Shown piece by piece: positions 1 through 6,884 of a stretch of DNA of 6,962 nucleotides. This stretch comes from Armatimonadaceae bacterium (GTDB lineage: Bacteria; Armatimonadota; Armatimonadia; Armatimonadales; Armatimonadaceae), in the NCBI GenBank assembly GCA_030446525.1, contig JAUJNC010000222.1:1-6962 (forward strand), written 5' to 3'. Position numbers and translations under genes: made by a program. How positions within the stretch are numbered: position 1 is the stretch's first letter; each line of letters begins with the position of its first letter. The notes beneath the pieces are model-generated. The model saw only the letters and a list, made by a program, of their open reading frames with translations, was not told the origin of the DNA and did not search any database.

Positions 1-19
1 GTGGTGAGGAGATACAACC

Positions 20-298
20 ATGACCAAGACCAAAATAGAAGATCGGGAGCAGTTTGAATACACCGTCCAGTCCGTTGCCAAGATGTACAGCATCCGCGAC
101 CGTATCGCGGCGCAAACCATTGGCCATCCCAGCACGCGCCAATCCGAGATATATAGCACGAATTCGATGATCCGCAAGTTAGAGCGCGAGATCGCCGAGT
201 ACCTGACGGTGCATGGCCCGCTGCCGGAAGATGCGGAAGACGACCGCGAGGAAGCGAGAGCGGAAGCCGAGAAGGCAGCGGAACCGGTGGCGGCTTAA
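20..298 (+). CDS. Small charged protein of unknown function (92 aa)
   Basis: Unrecognised gene. The ATG at 20 has a good Shine-Dalgarno sequence (GAGGAG at 6-11, 8 bases upstream), which supports it as real. The protein has no signal peptide or membrane segment and looks cytoplasmic. Residues 5-62 appear mostly helical, with two probable amphipathic helices (about 9-32 and 46-62) joined by a polar loop. The last 25 residues form a highly acidic and Ala/Glu-rich tail (PEDAEDDREEARAEAEKA). Codon use at the 5' end is less GC-rich than in the neighbours (several A/T-ending codons, an ATATATAGC stretch near 151). The two-helix layout faintly recalls the N-terminal part of HigA-type antitoxins, but there is no helix-turn-helix to confirm this and no toxin is visible, so no function is assigned. 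It ends 27 bases before the DUF1501 gene on the same strand and may be co-transcribed with it. Confidence 0.7.
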   Translation: MTKTKIEDREQFEYTVQSVAKMYSIRDRIAAQTIGHPSTRQSEIYSTNSMIRKLEREIAEYLTVHGPLPEDAEDDREEARAEAEKAAEPVAA

Positions 299-325
299 CC
301 GCGTTTCAAACATCGAGTAAAGAGC

Positions 326-1789
326 ATGGACCAGCGCAGGGAATACGAGTTACTGATGACGCGCCGGCAGTTGTTCGGCCGGGCGGCGACGGGCATCGGG
401 GCGGCGGCACTGGGCTCGTTGCTCAGCCCGGAGGCGTTCGGTGCGCCGGACACGGGCGCCGGGGGCAGCCGGGGCGCGCTCCAGGCGCTGCACTTCGCGC
501 CCCGGGCCAAGCGTGTGATCTACCTGCACCAGTCCGGCGCGCCCTCGCACATCGACCTGTTCGACTACAAGCCCAAGCTGAAGGACTACCACGGCACGGA
601 ACTGCCCGGCTCGGTGCGCATGGGCCAGCGGATCACGGGGATGACGTCGGGCCAGAAGGCCTTCCCGTGCGTGGCGCCGATGTTCCAGTTCGCGCAGCAC
701 GGCAACACGGGTACCTGGGTCAGCGAGCTGCTGCCGCACACGGCCTCTGTCGTCGACGAGATCTGCATCATCAAGTCGATGCACACCGAGGCGATCAACC
801 ACGACCCGGCCATCACCTTCATCCAGACCGGCTCGCAGCAGCCGGGCCGCCCCAGCATCGGGGCGTGGATGAGCTACGGCCTGGGGAGCGAGAACGCCGA
901 CCTGCCGGCCTACATCGTGCTCATCTCGCAGGGCAGCGGCAACAAGAACGACCAGCCGCTCTTCGGCCGCCTGTGGGGCAGCGGCTTCCTGCCCTCGGTC
1001 CACCAGGGCGTGAAGCTACGCTCGGTCGGCGACCCGGTGCTGCACCTGGCCAACCCGCCCGGGATCGACGCGGCCGGCCGGCGGCGCATGCTGGACGCGA
1101 CGGCGCGGCTCAACCAGATGGCGGGGCAGACCTTCGGCGACCCGGAGATCAACACGCGCATCGCCCAGTACGAGATGGCCTACCGCATGCAGGCGTCCGT
1201 GCCCGACCTGATGGACCTGTCCGGCGAGTCCGAGGAGACCTTCGCGATGTACGGCCCGGAATCGCGCAAACCGGGCACCTACGCCGCCAACTGCCTGCTG
1301 GCCCGGCGCCTGTCCGAGCGCGGCGTGCGCTTCGTGCAGCTGTTCCACCGCGGCTGGGACCAGCACAACAGCCTGCCCAAGCAGATCCGCGGCCAGTGCA
1401 TGGACACGGACCAGCCCTCCGCCGCCCTGGTCAAGGACCTGAAGCAGCGCGGCCTGCTCGAGGACACCCTCGTCATCTGGGGCGGCGAGTTCGGCCGGAC
1501 CGTCTACTGCCAGGGAACGCTGACCCGGGACAACTACGGCCGCGACCATCACGGCCGCTGCTTCTCGCTCTGGATGGCCGGGGCGGGCGTCAAAGCCGGG
1601 ATGACGCTGGGCGAGACCGACGACTTCTGCTACAACATCACCAGGGACCCCGTGCACGTCCACGACCTGCACGCCACGATCCTGCACCTGATGGGCGTCG
1701 ACCACGAGCGGCTGACCTACCGGTACCAGGGCCGCGACTTCCGCCTCACCGACGTGCGCGGCAGCCTGGTCAAGAGCATCCTGACGTAG
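326..1789 (+). CDS. DUF1501 domain-containing secreted protein (Tat signal)
   Basis: A 487-residue protein of the DUF1501 family (PF07394), which has an alkaline-phosphatase/sulfatase-like fold and no established substrate. The N-terminus carries a twin-arginine motif (TRRQLFGRA, residues 12-20) followed by a hydrophobic Ala/Gly/Leu stretch to about residue 40, indicating export in folded form. Family hallmarks are visible in order: [13 protein letters not shown] (71-83), the GWDQHN segment (343-348), GGEFGRT (386-392), GRDHHG (405-410) and the C-terminal [16 protein letters not shown] stretch (446-461) followed by [13 protein letters not shown]. Asp and His residues in these blocks are the likely metal ligands by analogy to the superfamily. 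Start at 326 fits the usual short leader before the RR motif; 356 (Met11) is an alternative with comparable upstream signal (GAG at 347-349). In Planctomycetota-like genomes such genes often follow a DUF1549/DUF1553 cytochrome-type gene; here the preceding gene is the 92-aa ORF and further upstream lies outside the window. A terminator follows 21 bases after the stop. Confidence 0.93.
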   Translation: MDQRREYELLMTRRQLFGRAATGIGAAALGSLLSPEAFGAPDTGAGGSRGALQALHFAPRAKRVIYLHQSGAPSHIDLFDYKPKLKDYHGTELPGSVRMGQRITGMTSGQKAFPCVAPMFQFAQHGNTGTWVSELLPHTASVVDEICIIKSMHTEAINHDPAITFIQTGSQQPGRPSIGAWMSYGLGSENADLPAYIVLISQGSGNKNDQPLFGRLWGSGFLPSVHQGVKLRSVGDPVLHLANPPGIDAAGRRRMLDATARLNQMAGQTFGDPEINTRIAQYEMAYRMQASVPDLMDLSGESEETFAMYGPESRKPGTYAANCLLARRLSERGVRFVQLFHRGWDQHNSLPKQIRGQCMDTDQPSAALVKDLKQRGLLEDTLVIWGGEFGRTVYCQGTLTRDNYGRDHHGRCFSLWMAGAGVKAGMTLGETDDFCYNITRDPVHVHDLHATILHLMGVDHERLTYRYQGRDFRLTDVRGSLVKSILT

Positions 1790-1810
1790 CCTTCGGGCGC
1801 TTCGTCGGGT

Positions 1811-1841
1811 GAGCGGGGCGCGATGCTGCCGCGCTCTTTTT
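1811..1841 (+). terminator. Intrinsic terminator after the DUF1501 gene
   Basis: A GC-rich hairpin with arms GAGCGGGGC and GCCGCGCTC (nine pairs with one G-G mismatch, 8-base loop) is directly followed by five T residues (1837-1841). It starts 21 bases after the DUF1501 stop codon, the expected place. Read on the other strand the hairpin is preceded, not followed, by the A/T run, so it should stop only rightward transcription; no clear terminator for the converging crcB unit is seen in the 76-base gap. Confidence 0.75.
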
Positions 1842-1865
1842 GCCCGGTTGGCGCACTCCTCCCTG

Positions 1866-2249
1866 TCAGAGATACCCACGCACCACGAAGCGCGCCGTGA
1901 TGACGCCCAGATAGGCGGCGATAAGCCCGGCGGCGGCACTGCCCAGCAGATAGGCGGCGGCCGCAGGGTACCGCCTGCCCTCGATCAGGTGAAGCGTCTC
2001 GTACGAGAACGTGGAGAAGGTGGTGTAGGCGCCGAGAAAGCCCACGGAGATCAGAAGCCGCCAATAGTCGTTCCGGGCGAAGTGCGAAGCCAGCGTGGCA
2101 AACAGCCCCAGCAGGAATGACCCACTGACGTTGATGACAAAGGTGCCGTAGGGGAACGACGCGCCCCACCGCTGCTGTACCCACCCGCCGATGAGGTAGC
2201 GCGCGTTGGCCCCGACGAAACCGCCCAGACCGACGACCAGGTATCTCAT
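1866..2249 (-). CDS. crcB: CrcB/Fluc fluoride ion channel
   Basis: A 127-residue, very hydrophobic protein of typical CrcB length with four membrane segments (about 3-22, 34-56, 64-86, 97-121). These small proteins form dual-topology or paired dimers in the inner membrane that let fluoride leave the cell. Family motifs are all present: GGFVGANARY (9-18), GTFVINVSGSF (35-45) with the conserved Asn40, and GAYTTFSTFSYE (73-84) carrying the broken third helix and pore phenylalanines. The ATG at 2249 overlaps the LuxE-like stop as ATGA and has its own ribosome binding site (AGGA at 2257-2260, 7 bases upstream), so it can be translated independently and by coupling. No fluoride riboswitch precedes it; the upstream sequence is coding. 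Only one crcB copy is visible, which suggests the single-gene homodimer form. Last gene of the leftward operon. Confidence 0.96.
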   Translation of the reverse strand: MRYLVVGLGGFVGANARYLIGGWVQQRWGASFPYGTFVINVSGSFLLGLFATLASHFARNDYWRLLISVGFLGAYTTFSTFSYETLHLIEGRRYPAAAAYLLGSAAAGLIAAYLGVITARFVVRGYL

Positions 2250-3361
2250 CCGTTTTTCCTGTCACCAGAGGACATCTCCTCGGCCGAAAGGGAGCAGCCG
2301 CGCAGGACGGCGCCGGGGGCGCGGCCGAGCAGGACGAACCCCTCGCCGTGGTCGCACCCGTGGCCGTAGTCTTCGGTCTGGATGGCGAGGACGGAGTTGA
2401 GGTTGGCCAGGTCGTAGTGGGCGAGCAGGCCGGGTGTGCCGGGCGCGGCGTCCTCGCCCGTGACGGGGTCGAGGACGCGGCTGCGGAGCCACGGCGGGGC
2501 GACCTTGCGCGCGGCGCCGGCGGACCGGTCTTGGGCGACGCCCAGGACATGGTCGCGCAAGGTGGGATCGTAGAACTGCGAGGCCATCTCGCTCATGCCG
2601 TACTCGGCGAGGCAGTGCGTGGGCGGCACGCCCAGGCCGGAAGTGAACAGGGCGTAAAGCTCGCCGCGGGAAACCTCGCGGGAGCGGCCCTTAAAGCCGC
2701 CGGTCTCGACGACGCGGCTGCCGGGGGGCAGCGCGAACGTGCCGGACGGGGAATCGAAGAAGTGAACCCAGGCGAAGGCGGTCCCGAAAAGGACGGCCGG
2801 CTCCGACAGGGCGCCCATTACGCGCCGGAGATCTGCCTGCCAGCCGTCCTGCCAGAAGAACCGGCCGCCGTAGTCACTGATCAGTTCGCCGAGCATGAAG
2901 GAGAGCGAAGAGTGCGGCGCGGCGTCGGGCGGGGGCACGAGGGCCAGGACGGGCAGGCGAGCGCCGTCCGGGAGCACGGAACGGCGGTAGCCTGCGCGCA
3001 GCGAGACCCGGTACAGATCGAGGGACGGCGCGTCAAGGAAGTGGCGACTGGTCTGGGCGCCCGTGGTGCCTGACGAATGGAAGATGCGCCCGCCCCGCTC
3101 CGGACGGCACGCCGTCTGGGGCGTGGCGGAAAGAACGAACCGCTTGAAGGCGGCGGCGGGGGCGGCGGGGATGTCTCGCCAGGACGCGATTCTCTCGGGC
3201 GAAACCCCGCGCCCGTCGCAAAAGGCGCGGTACGGCGCGTTGTGGCGGTATTGGTAAGCGAAGACGCGGCGCGCGAGATGGTCGAAGGTGTCCGGGTCGT
3301 TCCCGGCGCGGGCGATGAAGGCGGCGACGTCGGCGGCGAGCGCGCTCGGGCCCGGTGTCAC
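2246..3361 (-). CDS. LuxE-like acyl-protein synthetase
   Basis: A 371-residue protein of the LuxE acyl-protein synthetase family (PF04443), within the ANL-type adenylating enzymes. LuxE activates a fatty acid with ATP and transfers the acyl group onto its own cysteine for reduction by LuxC. Visible motifs: the phosphate-binding loop HSSGTTG (95-101), ETGGFKG (219-225), EYGMSEM (253-259, the YGMTE-like adenylate motif), and a C-terminal LRGCSLSAEEM in which Cys356 lies at about the position of the acyl-accepting cysteine of luminous-bacteria LuxE (Cys364 of a similar-sized protein). Length is near the family norm of about 370-380. The frame stays open upstream to 3616, but the GTG at 3361 is preferred because it makes a GTGA overlap with the preceding gene and the extension reads as low-complexity Arg/Pro-rich shadow of that gene. 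No Shine-Dalgarno sequence precedes it, so translation probably depends on coupling. No LuxC reductase or luciferase gene is in the window; the actual substrate is unknown. Confidence 0.88.
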   Translation of the reverse strand: MTPGPSALAADVAAFIARAGNDPDTFDHLARRVFAYQYRHNAPYRAFCDGRGVSPERIASWRDIPAAPAAAFKRFVLSATPQTACRPERGGRIFHSSGTTGAQTSRHFLDAPSLDLYRVSLRAGYRRSVLPDGARLPVLALVPPPDAAPHSSLSFMLGELISDYGGRFFWQDGWQADLRRVMGALSEPAVLFGTAFAWVHFFDSPSGTFALPPGSRVVETGGFKGRSREVSRGELYALFTSGLGVPPTHCLAEYGMSEMASQFYDPTLRDHVLGVAQDRSAGAARKVAPPWLRSRVLDPVTGEDAAPGTPGLLAHYDLANLNSVLAIQTEDYGHGCDHGEGFVLLGRAPGAVLRGCSLSAEEMSSGDRKNG

Positions 3362-4601
3362 GTCGCTTTGAGCAGGGTGATCTGGCCGTCGCCGCGCCGG
3401 ACCAGCAGGTGCTCCCCGTCCGGCGTGGCGATCGCCTCGCGGATCGCGGGCCTGGCGCCGGTTTTCGGGTTCGGGGGGAGCCGCAGATAGGAAAGGATGC
3501 GCCCCCCGGCATCGAGCGTGTAAAGGGTGCTCGCGCCATCGGTGACCGTCAGCCGCCTGCCGTCCGAAGAAAGCGCCACCAACTCCGGCGAAAAGTACAC
3601 GCCGCCCTTCTCCCAAAGCCGCCGCCCTCTGCGGTCAAAGAGCACCAGCTTGCGCTCGACGGCGTCGCCGGTGCGGTACGACAGCGTACGGACGTAGGTG
3701 ACCGCGACGAACTGCCCGCGCCGGGTGATCAGCGCCCTCGGGTGGAACCCTTCCAGGTCCCTGGTCCAGAGCGGCCGGCCGGTCGCGGCGTCCCAGACAT
3801 GCAGACGCGCGTCGCTTTCGCGCGGCCCGTGGGCGGAAGCGCCCACCGCCGTCGAGCCGTCGCGCGACAGGCACACGCTGTACAGCCGGGCGGGCTCCGG
3901 CTCGTCATGCCGCCAGCGCACGGTGCCGTCCAGCGCGAACGCCGAGACGCCGGCATCCTGCCAGGTGCCCAGCAGCGCCAGCGGCTCCGCGGAAGCGAGG
4001 GCCACGGAATCCGGGATGCCGGGTGTTCGCCAGCGCGCCGCCGGCTGCGGGGCCTGCGGCCCGCCCGGCGCGACCGGGATCACGTACACGTACCGCTGCC
4101 CGGTGCCGATGACGGCCTTGCTGCCATCCCTGGAAAGGGCGACGTTCCAAACCGCGCCCTCCACGGGGCAGGACCGGGGCTTTTGCCGCCGTCCTTCGGG
4201 CTCAAAATCGTCACGGACGGCCGGGCGGGGTTGAGGAGGGGAGTAGGCCAGCACCGCGCCCGCGGGCGCGGCGACCACGCGGTTAAGGCCGGAGATCGGC
4301 GGCGCCTGCCACAGCGTGCGCCCCGCGGCATCGAGGCTGCGGACGCTCCCCTTGCGGTCCACCCAGGCGAGGGCTTGCCGTCCGCCGACAGGTGCATGGC
4401 CGCCAGCGACGGGGCGGGTTTCGTCCACAGTACCCGCCAGCGCGGGCGGCCGTCGCCCGCGAGGCGGACATCCCCTTCGAGCTCCGCCTGCTCGGCGGAC
4501 TCTTCCGAAACGGCGACGGCCGGGACGGGCGCGGTGGAGATCCGCACCGCCGCGCCGAGCGCCAGCGCAAGCGCGCCCAGAAGCAGTATCCGCTTCACCA
4601 C
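3358..4601 (-). CDS. Exported PQQ/WD40-like beta-propeller protein, frame broken
   Basis: The gene appears to start at GTG 4601 with a hydrophobic signal or anchor sequence (KRILLLGALALALGAAV, residues 3-19), in a different frame from the body, which is open from 4428 to 3358. Adding one base between 4373 and 4374 joins ...LSADGK to ALAWVDRKG... and gives about 414 residues. The body holds about eight propeller repeats with the recurring pattern ALSxDGxxxxV...LxxLDxxGRxLW, e.g. VALSRDGSKAVIGT, VCLSRDGSTAVGAS, HVWDAATGRPLWTR, VALSSDGRRLTVTD and IATPDGEHLLVRRG. Two further compensating shifts are likely at about 4233-4241 and 4173-4184 (see findings). Such repeats usually form a scaffold or binding surface; no enzymatic motif is seen, and location is probably periplasmic or membrane-anchored. 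It starts 3 bases after pdxT and its stop overlaps the LuxE-like start (GTGA). Either a decaying gene or sequence error; the product is not predictable as written. If the break is real, an alternative is a shortened protein from 4428 without a signal. Confidence 0.8.
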
Positions 4602-4604
4602 GTG

Positions 4605-5246
4605 CTACTTGCCACCGTCCCCATCATCGGCCTCCCGGGCTATCATGTCCAGAAAAAACCGGTGCACGCGGGCATCACCGGTCAGTTCCGGGTGGAACGC
4701 CGATGCCAGCAGGTTTCCCTGCCGGACCAGCACCGCCTTGTCGGCGTAACGCGCCAGCACCTCGACGCCGGGCCCCGTCTCCTCGACGGCCGGGGCGCGG
4801 ATGAACACACCGCGCACCGGGTCTCCCCCGGCCACCTGCGGCGCATCGATGTCCGCCTCGAACGAGTCCACCTGCCGCCCCCAGGCGTTGCGCGTCACGC
4901 CCACGTCCATCAGCCCCAAGGTCGGCTGCCCGCCCCGCTTTTCGCCGTGCGCGATGCGCCTGGCCAGCAGGATCATCCCCGCACAGGTCCCGTAGATGGG
5001 TTTACCCGCCCCGGCCGCTTCGGTAACCGCAATATCCAGGCCATAGCGCGCCATGAGCTTGCCGATCGTGGTGCTTTCGCCGCCGGGCAGGATGAGCGCG
5101 TCGGCCTGGGCCGCCTCCTCCGGCGTTCGCACCGGGAAACCCTCGCCGCCCGCGGCTTCCACGGCCGCCAGGTGCGCGCCGTAATCCCCCTGCATCGCCA
5201 CCACGCCCACGCGCGGCCGCCGGCCTTTCTGTCTGGTTACGGGCAC
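4605..5246 (-). CDS. pdxT: Pyridoxal 5'-phosphate synthase glutaminase subunit PdxT
   Basis: A 213-residue class I glutamine amidotransferase that releases ammonia from glutamine and channels it to PdxS for pyridoxal 5'-phosphate formation in the cytoplasm. The N-terminal strand VGVVAMQGDYGAH (13-25) is typical of PdxT. The oxyanion segment LPGGESTT (53-60), the nucleophile Cys88 in GTCAGMILLA (86-95) and the catalytic His185/Glu187 pair in FHPEL (184-188) are all present. The frame is open far upstream across the Nudix gene. GTG 5246 is chosen because it leaves a 10-base overlap with the Nudix gene and a short leader; GTG 5210, immediately before the conserved strand, is the main alternative and would give about 201 residues, closer to the usual 190-200. 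Neither start has an ideally spaced Shine-Dalgarno sequence, consistent with coupling to the upstream gene. It shares an operon with pdxS, its obligate partner, with the Nudix gene between. Confidence 0.95.
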   Translation of the reverse strand: MPVTRQKGRRPRVGVVAMQGDYGAHLAAVEAAGGEGFPVRTPEEAAQADALILPGGESTTIGKLMARYGLDIAVTEAAGAGKPIYGTCAGMILLARRIAHGEKRGGQPTLGLMDVGVTRNAWGRQVDSFEADIDAPQVAGGDPVRGVFIRAPAVEETGPGVEVLARYADKAVLVRQGNLLASAFHPELTGDARVHRFFLDMIAREADDGDGGK

Positions 5247-5785
5247 CCTTCCTGTTTTTCCTTCTGCCGCCGCCAGTCCCGCAGGGCGTCTTTGGTGTTC
5301 TGGAAGGCGACCTGCTCCGGCAAGCCGTCGGCGGGGAACCAGGCCAGCTCCTCCACGTCGTCGGCCGCGGCGGGCGCCCCGCCCGCGACGCGGCACAGGT
5401 AGTGAAAGTTCAGCGTATGCCCGCCCTCGCCGTACGCGTACTCGTCCATGTAGACGCCGATGAGACGCTCCACGTCGATCTCCAGGCCGGTCTCTTCGCG
5501 CAGCTCCCGCCGCACGCCGTCTTCCGGATGCTCGCCCGGCTCGAGGAACCCGCCGGGGATGTCCCACCAGTGGAGGAACGGCTCCACCGCGCGCCGGGCC
5601 AGCAGGACCCGCCCCGCGTCGTCCACGACGACGCCCCCGGCCGTCGGCTTGGAGTTGCCCCAGTGAACGAAACCGCAGTCGGCACAAACCCGGCGCTCCG
5701 GCCCGTCGGGGTCCGGGATGCGCCGGGTCTCGAGCTCGGCCCGGCAGTACGGGCAGAAGAGGAAGGGACGATCCCTTCGCTTCAC
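5237..5785 (-). CDS. Zinc-ribbon Nudix hydrolase
   Basis: A 182-residue protein with an N-terminal zinc ribbon (Cys11, Cys14, Cys34, Cys37 in CPYC and CADCGF) followed by a Nudix domain (about 46-170). The Nudix box GX5EX7REUXEEXGU is perfect at residues 79-101 (G79, E85, REL 93-95, EETGL 97-101), so metal-dependent hydrolysis of a nucleoside diphosphate linked to another group is expected. The arrangement resembles NudC-like and YjhB-like proteins; the NudC SQPWPFPxS specificity motif is not seen, so NADH hydrolysis is not assigned and the substrate is open. The start is the GTG at 5785, which overlaps the pdxS stop as GTGA; no separate ribosome binding site is evident. The 3' end overlaps pdxT by 10 bases. 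Its place between the two subunits of pyridoxal phosphate synthase implies co-expression with them, though not necessarily a role in the pathway. Confidence 0.93.
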   Translation of the reverse strand: MKRRDRPFLFCPYCRAELETRRIPDPDGPERRVCADCGFVHWGNSKPTAGGVVVDDAGRVLLARRAVEPFLHWWDIPGGFLEPGEHPEDGVRRELREETGLEIDVERLIGVYMDEYAYGEGGHTLNFHYLCRVAGGAPAAADDVEELAWFPADGLPEQVAFQNTKDALRDWRRQKEKQEGCP

Positions 5786-6732
5786 CAGCCGCGCACGGCC
5801 AGAAGCTCTTTGTCTTCCAGCAGGCGGATATCGATGCCGACCATCGGCTCGCCCAGGCCGGTGGAGATCTCGACCAGCTTTTCCGCGTCGTGCGCGTACG
5901 TCACGGCGTCCACGATGCGCTTGGCCCGCTCGGCGGGGTCGCCGGACTTGAAGATGCCCGAGCCCACGAACACGGCCTCCGCGCCCAGCTGGACCATCAG
6001 GGCGGCATCGGCCGGTGTGGCGACGCCGCCGGCGGAGAAGTTCGGGACCGGCAGCTTGCCCGTGCGGTGGATCTCCACCACCAGCTCGTACGGCGCCTGC
6101 AGGTTCTTGGCCTCGGTCATCAGCTCCGCCTCGTCCATGGTCTGGATGCGGCGGATGGCCGCCGTCACGGTCCGCAGGTGGCGCACCGCCTCGACGATGT
6201 TGCCCGTGCCCGCCTCGCCTTTGGTGCGGATCATGGCCGCGCCCTCGCCGATGCGGCGCAGCGCCTCGCCCAGGTCGCGGCAGCCGCAGACGAACGGCAC
6301 CTTGAAGGCGTGCTTGTTGATGTGGAACTGCTCGTCGGCGGGCGTCAGCACCTCGGACTCGTCGACGAAGTCCACTCCCAGCGCCTGCAGGATCTGCGCC
6401 TCGACGATGTGCCCGATGCGCGCCTTAGCCATGACGGGGATGGTGACCGCGGCCATGATCTCCTTGATCATCTTGGGGTCGCTCATCCGGGCCACGCCGC
6501 CGTGCTTGCGGATGTCGGCCGGGACGCGCTCCAGCGCCATCACCGCCGCCGCGCCCGCCTCCTCGGCGATCACGGCCTGCTCCGCGTTGATCACGTCCAT
6601 GATCACGCCGCCCTTGAGCATCTCCGCCAGCCCGACCTTGTTACGCCAGGTGGACTTCTCGGTCGTGCCCGCGCCGTCCGCCGCCGCGCCGTTCTTCCCT
6701 GTCCCGCCCGTCCCGTTCTCCACCATAGCCAT
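5782..6732 (-). CDS. pdxS: Pyridoxal 5'-phosphate synthase lyase subunit PdxS
   Basis: The synthase subunit that builds pyridoxal 5'-phosphate from ribose 5-phosphate, glyceraldehyde 3-phosphate and ammonia supplied by PdxT; a (beta/alpha)8 barrel forming dodecamers in the cytoplasm. With start 6732 the protein has 316 residues. Catalytic residues are present: Asp46 in GGVIMDV, Lys103 in VMAKARIGH (equivalent of B. subtilis Lys81, sugar-phosphate Schiff base) and Lys171 in [10 protein letters not shown] (equivalent of Lys149). The phosphate-binding [10 protein letters not shown] (231-240) and FVGSGIF (255-261) loops and the C-terminal RGW are intact. Compared with B. subtilis the numbering is offset by 22, so the N-terminus carries a Gly/Thr/Ala/Asn-rich extension (about residues 3-27). 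The frame continues to GTG 6777, but that codon lies only a few bases from the predicted transcription start, so ATG 6732 (AGGA at 6747-6750) is preferred; ATG 6726 is possible. First gene of the leftward operon. Confidence 0.97.
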   Translation of the reverse strand: MAMVENGTGGTGKNGAAADGAGTTEKSTWRNKVGLAEMLKGGVIMDVINAEQAVIAEEAGAAAVMALERVPADIRKHGGVARMSDPKMIKEIMAAVTIPVMAKARIGHIVEAQILQALGVDFVDESEVLTPADEQFHINKHAFKVPFVCGCRDLGEALRRIGEGAAMIRTKGEAGTGNIVEAVRHLRTVTAAIRRIQTMDEAELMTEAKNLQAPYELVVEIHRTGKLPVPNFSAGGVATPADAALMVQLGAEAVFVGSGIFKSGDPAERAKRIVDAVTYAHDAEKLVEISTGLGEPMVGIDIRLLEDKELLAVRGW

Positions 6733-6768
6733 AAGAGTCTTCGCTTTCCTCGACGTAAACTGTACGCT

Positions 6769-6781
6769 GATAGCCACTATC
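6769..6781. repeat. Perfect 5-3-5 palindrome at the pdxS transcription start
   Basis: GATAG-CCA-CTATC is a perfect inverted repeat. It covers the expected transcription start (about 6781-6783) and the first dozen transcribed bases of the pdxS operon. It could be half of an operator or a small 5'-end hairpin in the mRNA; sequence alone does not decide. Confidence 0.5.
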
Positions 6782-6788
6782 GGCGGTT

Positions 6789-6817
6789 ATTGTACCCCAG
6801 AACAGGGGGTATTTCAA
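6789..6817 (-). promoter_or_regulatory. Sigma70-type promoter of the pdxS operon
   Basis: Read on the - strand, TTGAAA (6812-6817) is followed after exactly 17 bases by TACAAT (6789-6794), each one mismatch or fewer from the -35/-10 consensus TTGACA/TATAAT. Transcription would start near 6781-6783, giving a leader of about 50 bases before the pdxS ATG at 6732. It is the only strong promoter in front of the six-gene operon. Confidence 0.8.
6793..6811. promoter_or_regulatory. Inverted repeat filling the promoter spacer (operator-like)
   Basis: TACCCC-N7-GGGGTA is a perfect 6-bp-arm inverted repeat occupying the whole spacer between the -35 and -10 boxes of the pdxS promoter and touching the -10 box. 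A dimeric regulator bound here would compete with or reposition RNA polymerase. The dyad, its exact placement and a G/C-rich core in an otherwise A/T-rich promoter suggest an operator; no regulator gene is visible in the window. Confidence 0.5.
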
Positions 6818-6884
6818 GGACCCGGCCGCGCGCCGATTGAAGACGCGGACGCCGGCCCCGCTCTAAATAGTGCGGGAGGGGACG

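Noticed and set aside
1016..1939. Open frame of 307 codons on the - strand opposite the DUF1501 gene
   Set aside because: It has low-complexity composition, no motifs, and overlaps the terminator and the end of crcB; DUF1501 hallmarks on the + strand settle which strand is coding.
2249..2270. Fluoride riboswitch upstream of crcB
   Set aside because: The sequence before crcB is the coding end of the LuxE-like gene and no riboswitch-like leader could fit.
3362..3616. N-terminal extension of the LuxE-like protein to 3616
   Set aside because: The extra 85 residues read as Arg/Pro-rich shadow of the beta-propeller gene, and the GTG at 3361 gives the same GTGA junction used elsewhere in this operon and the usual family length.
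4371..4380. Programmed ribosomal frameshift in the beta-propeller gene
   Set aside because: The site GGCAAGCCC is not a slippery X-XXY-YYZ heptamer, no clear downstream stimulatory structure was seen, and further indels seem present in the same gene; mutation or sequence error fits better.
3355..4749. Open frame of 464 codons on the + strand opposite the beta-propeller gene
   Set aside because: The translation is Arg/Pro/Ala-rich with no recognisable motif, while the opposite strand shows clear propeller repeats. GC-rich codon bias explains the lack of stops.
5890..6840. Long open frame (316 codons) on the + strand opposite pdxS
   Set aside because: It is a mirror of the highly conserved pdxS in GC-rich DNA; the product is Arg/His/Leu-rich low-complexity sequence with no family features and it would run through the pdxS promoter.
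6837..6869. Possible promoter for the lipoprotein gene (TTGAAG at 6837, TAAATA at 6864)
   Set aside because: The spacing is 21 bases, too long for a normal sigma70 promoter, and no better-spaced pair was found.
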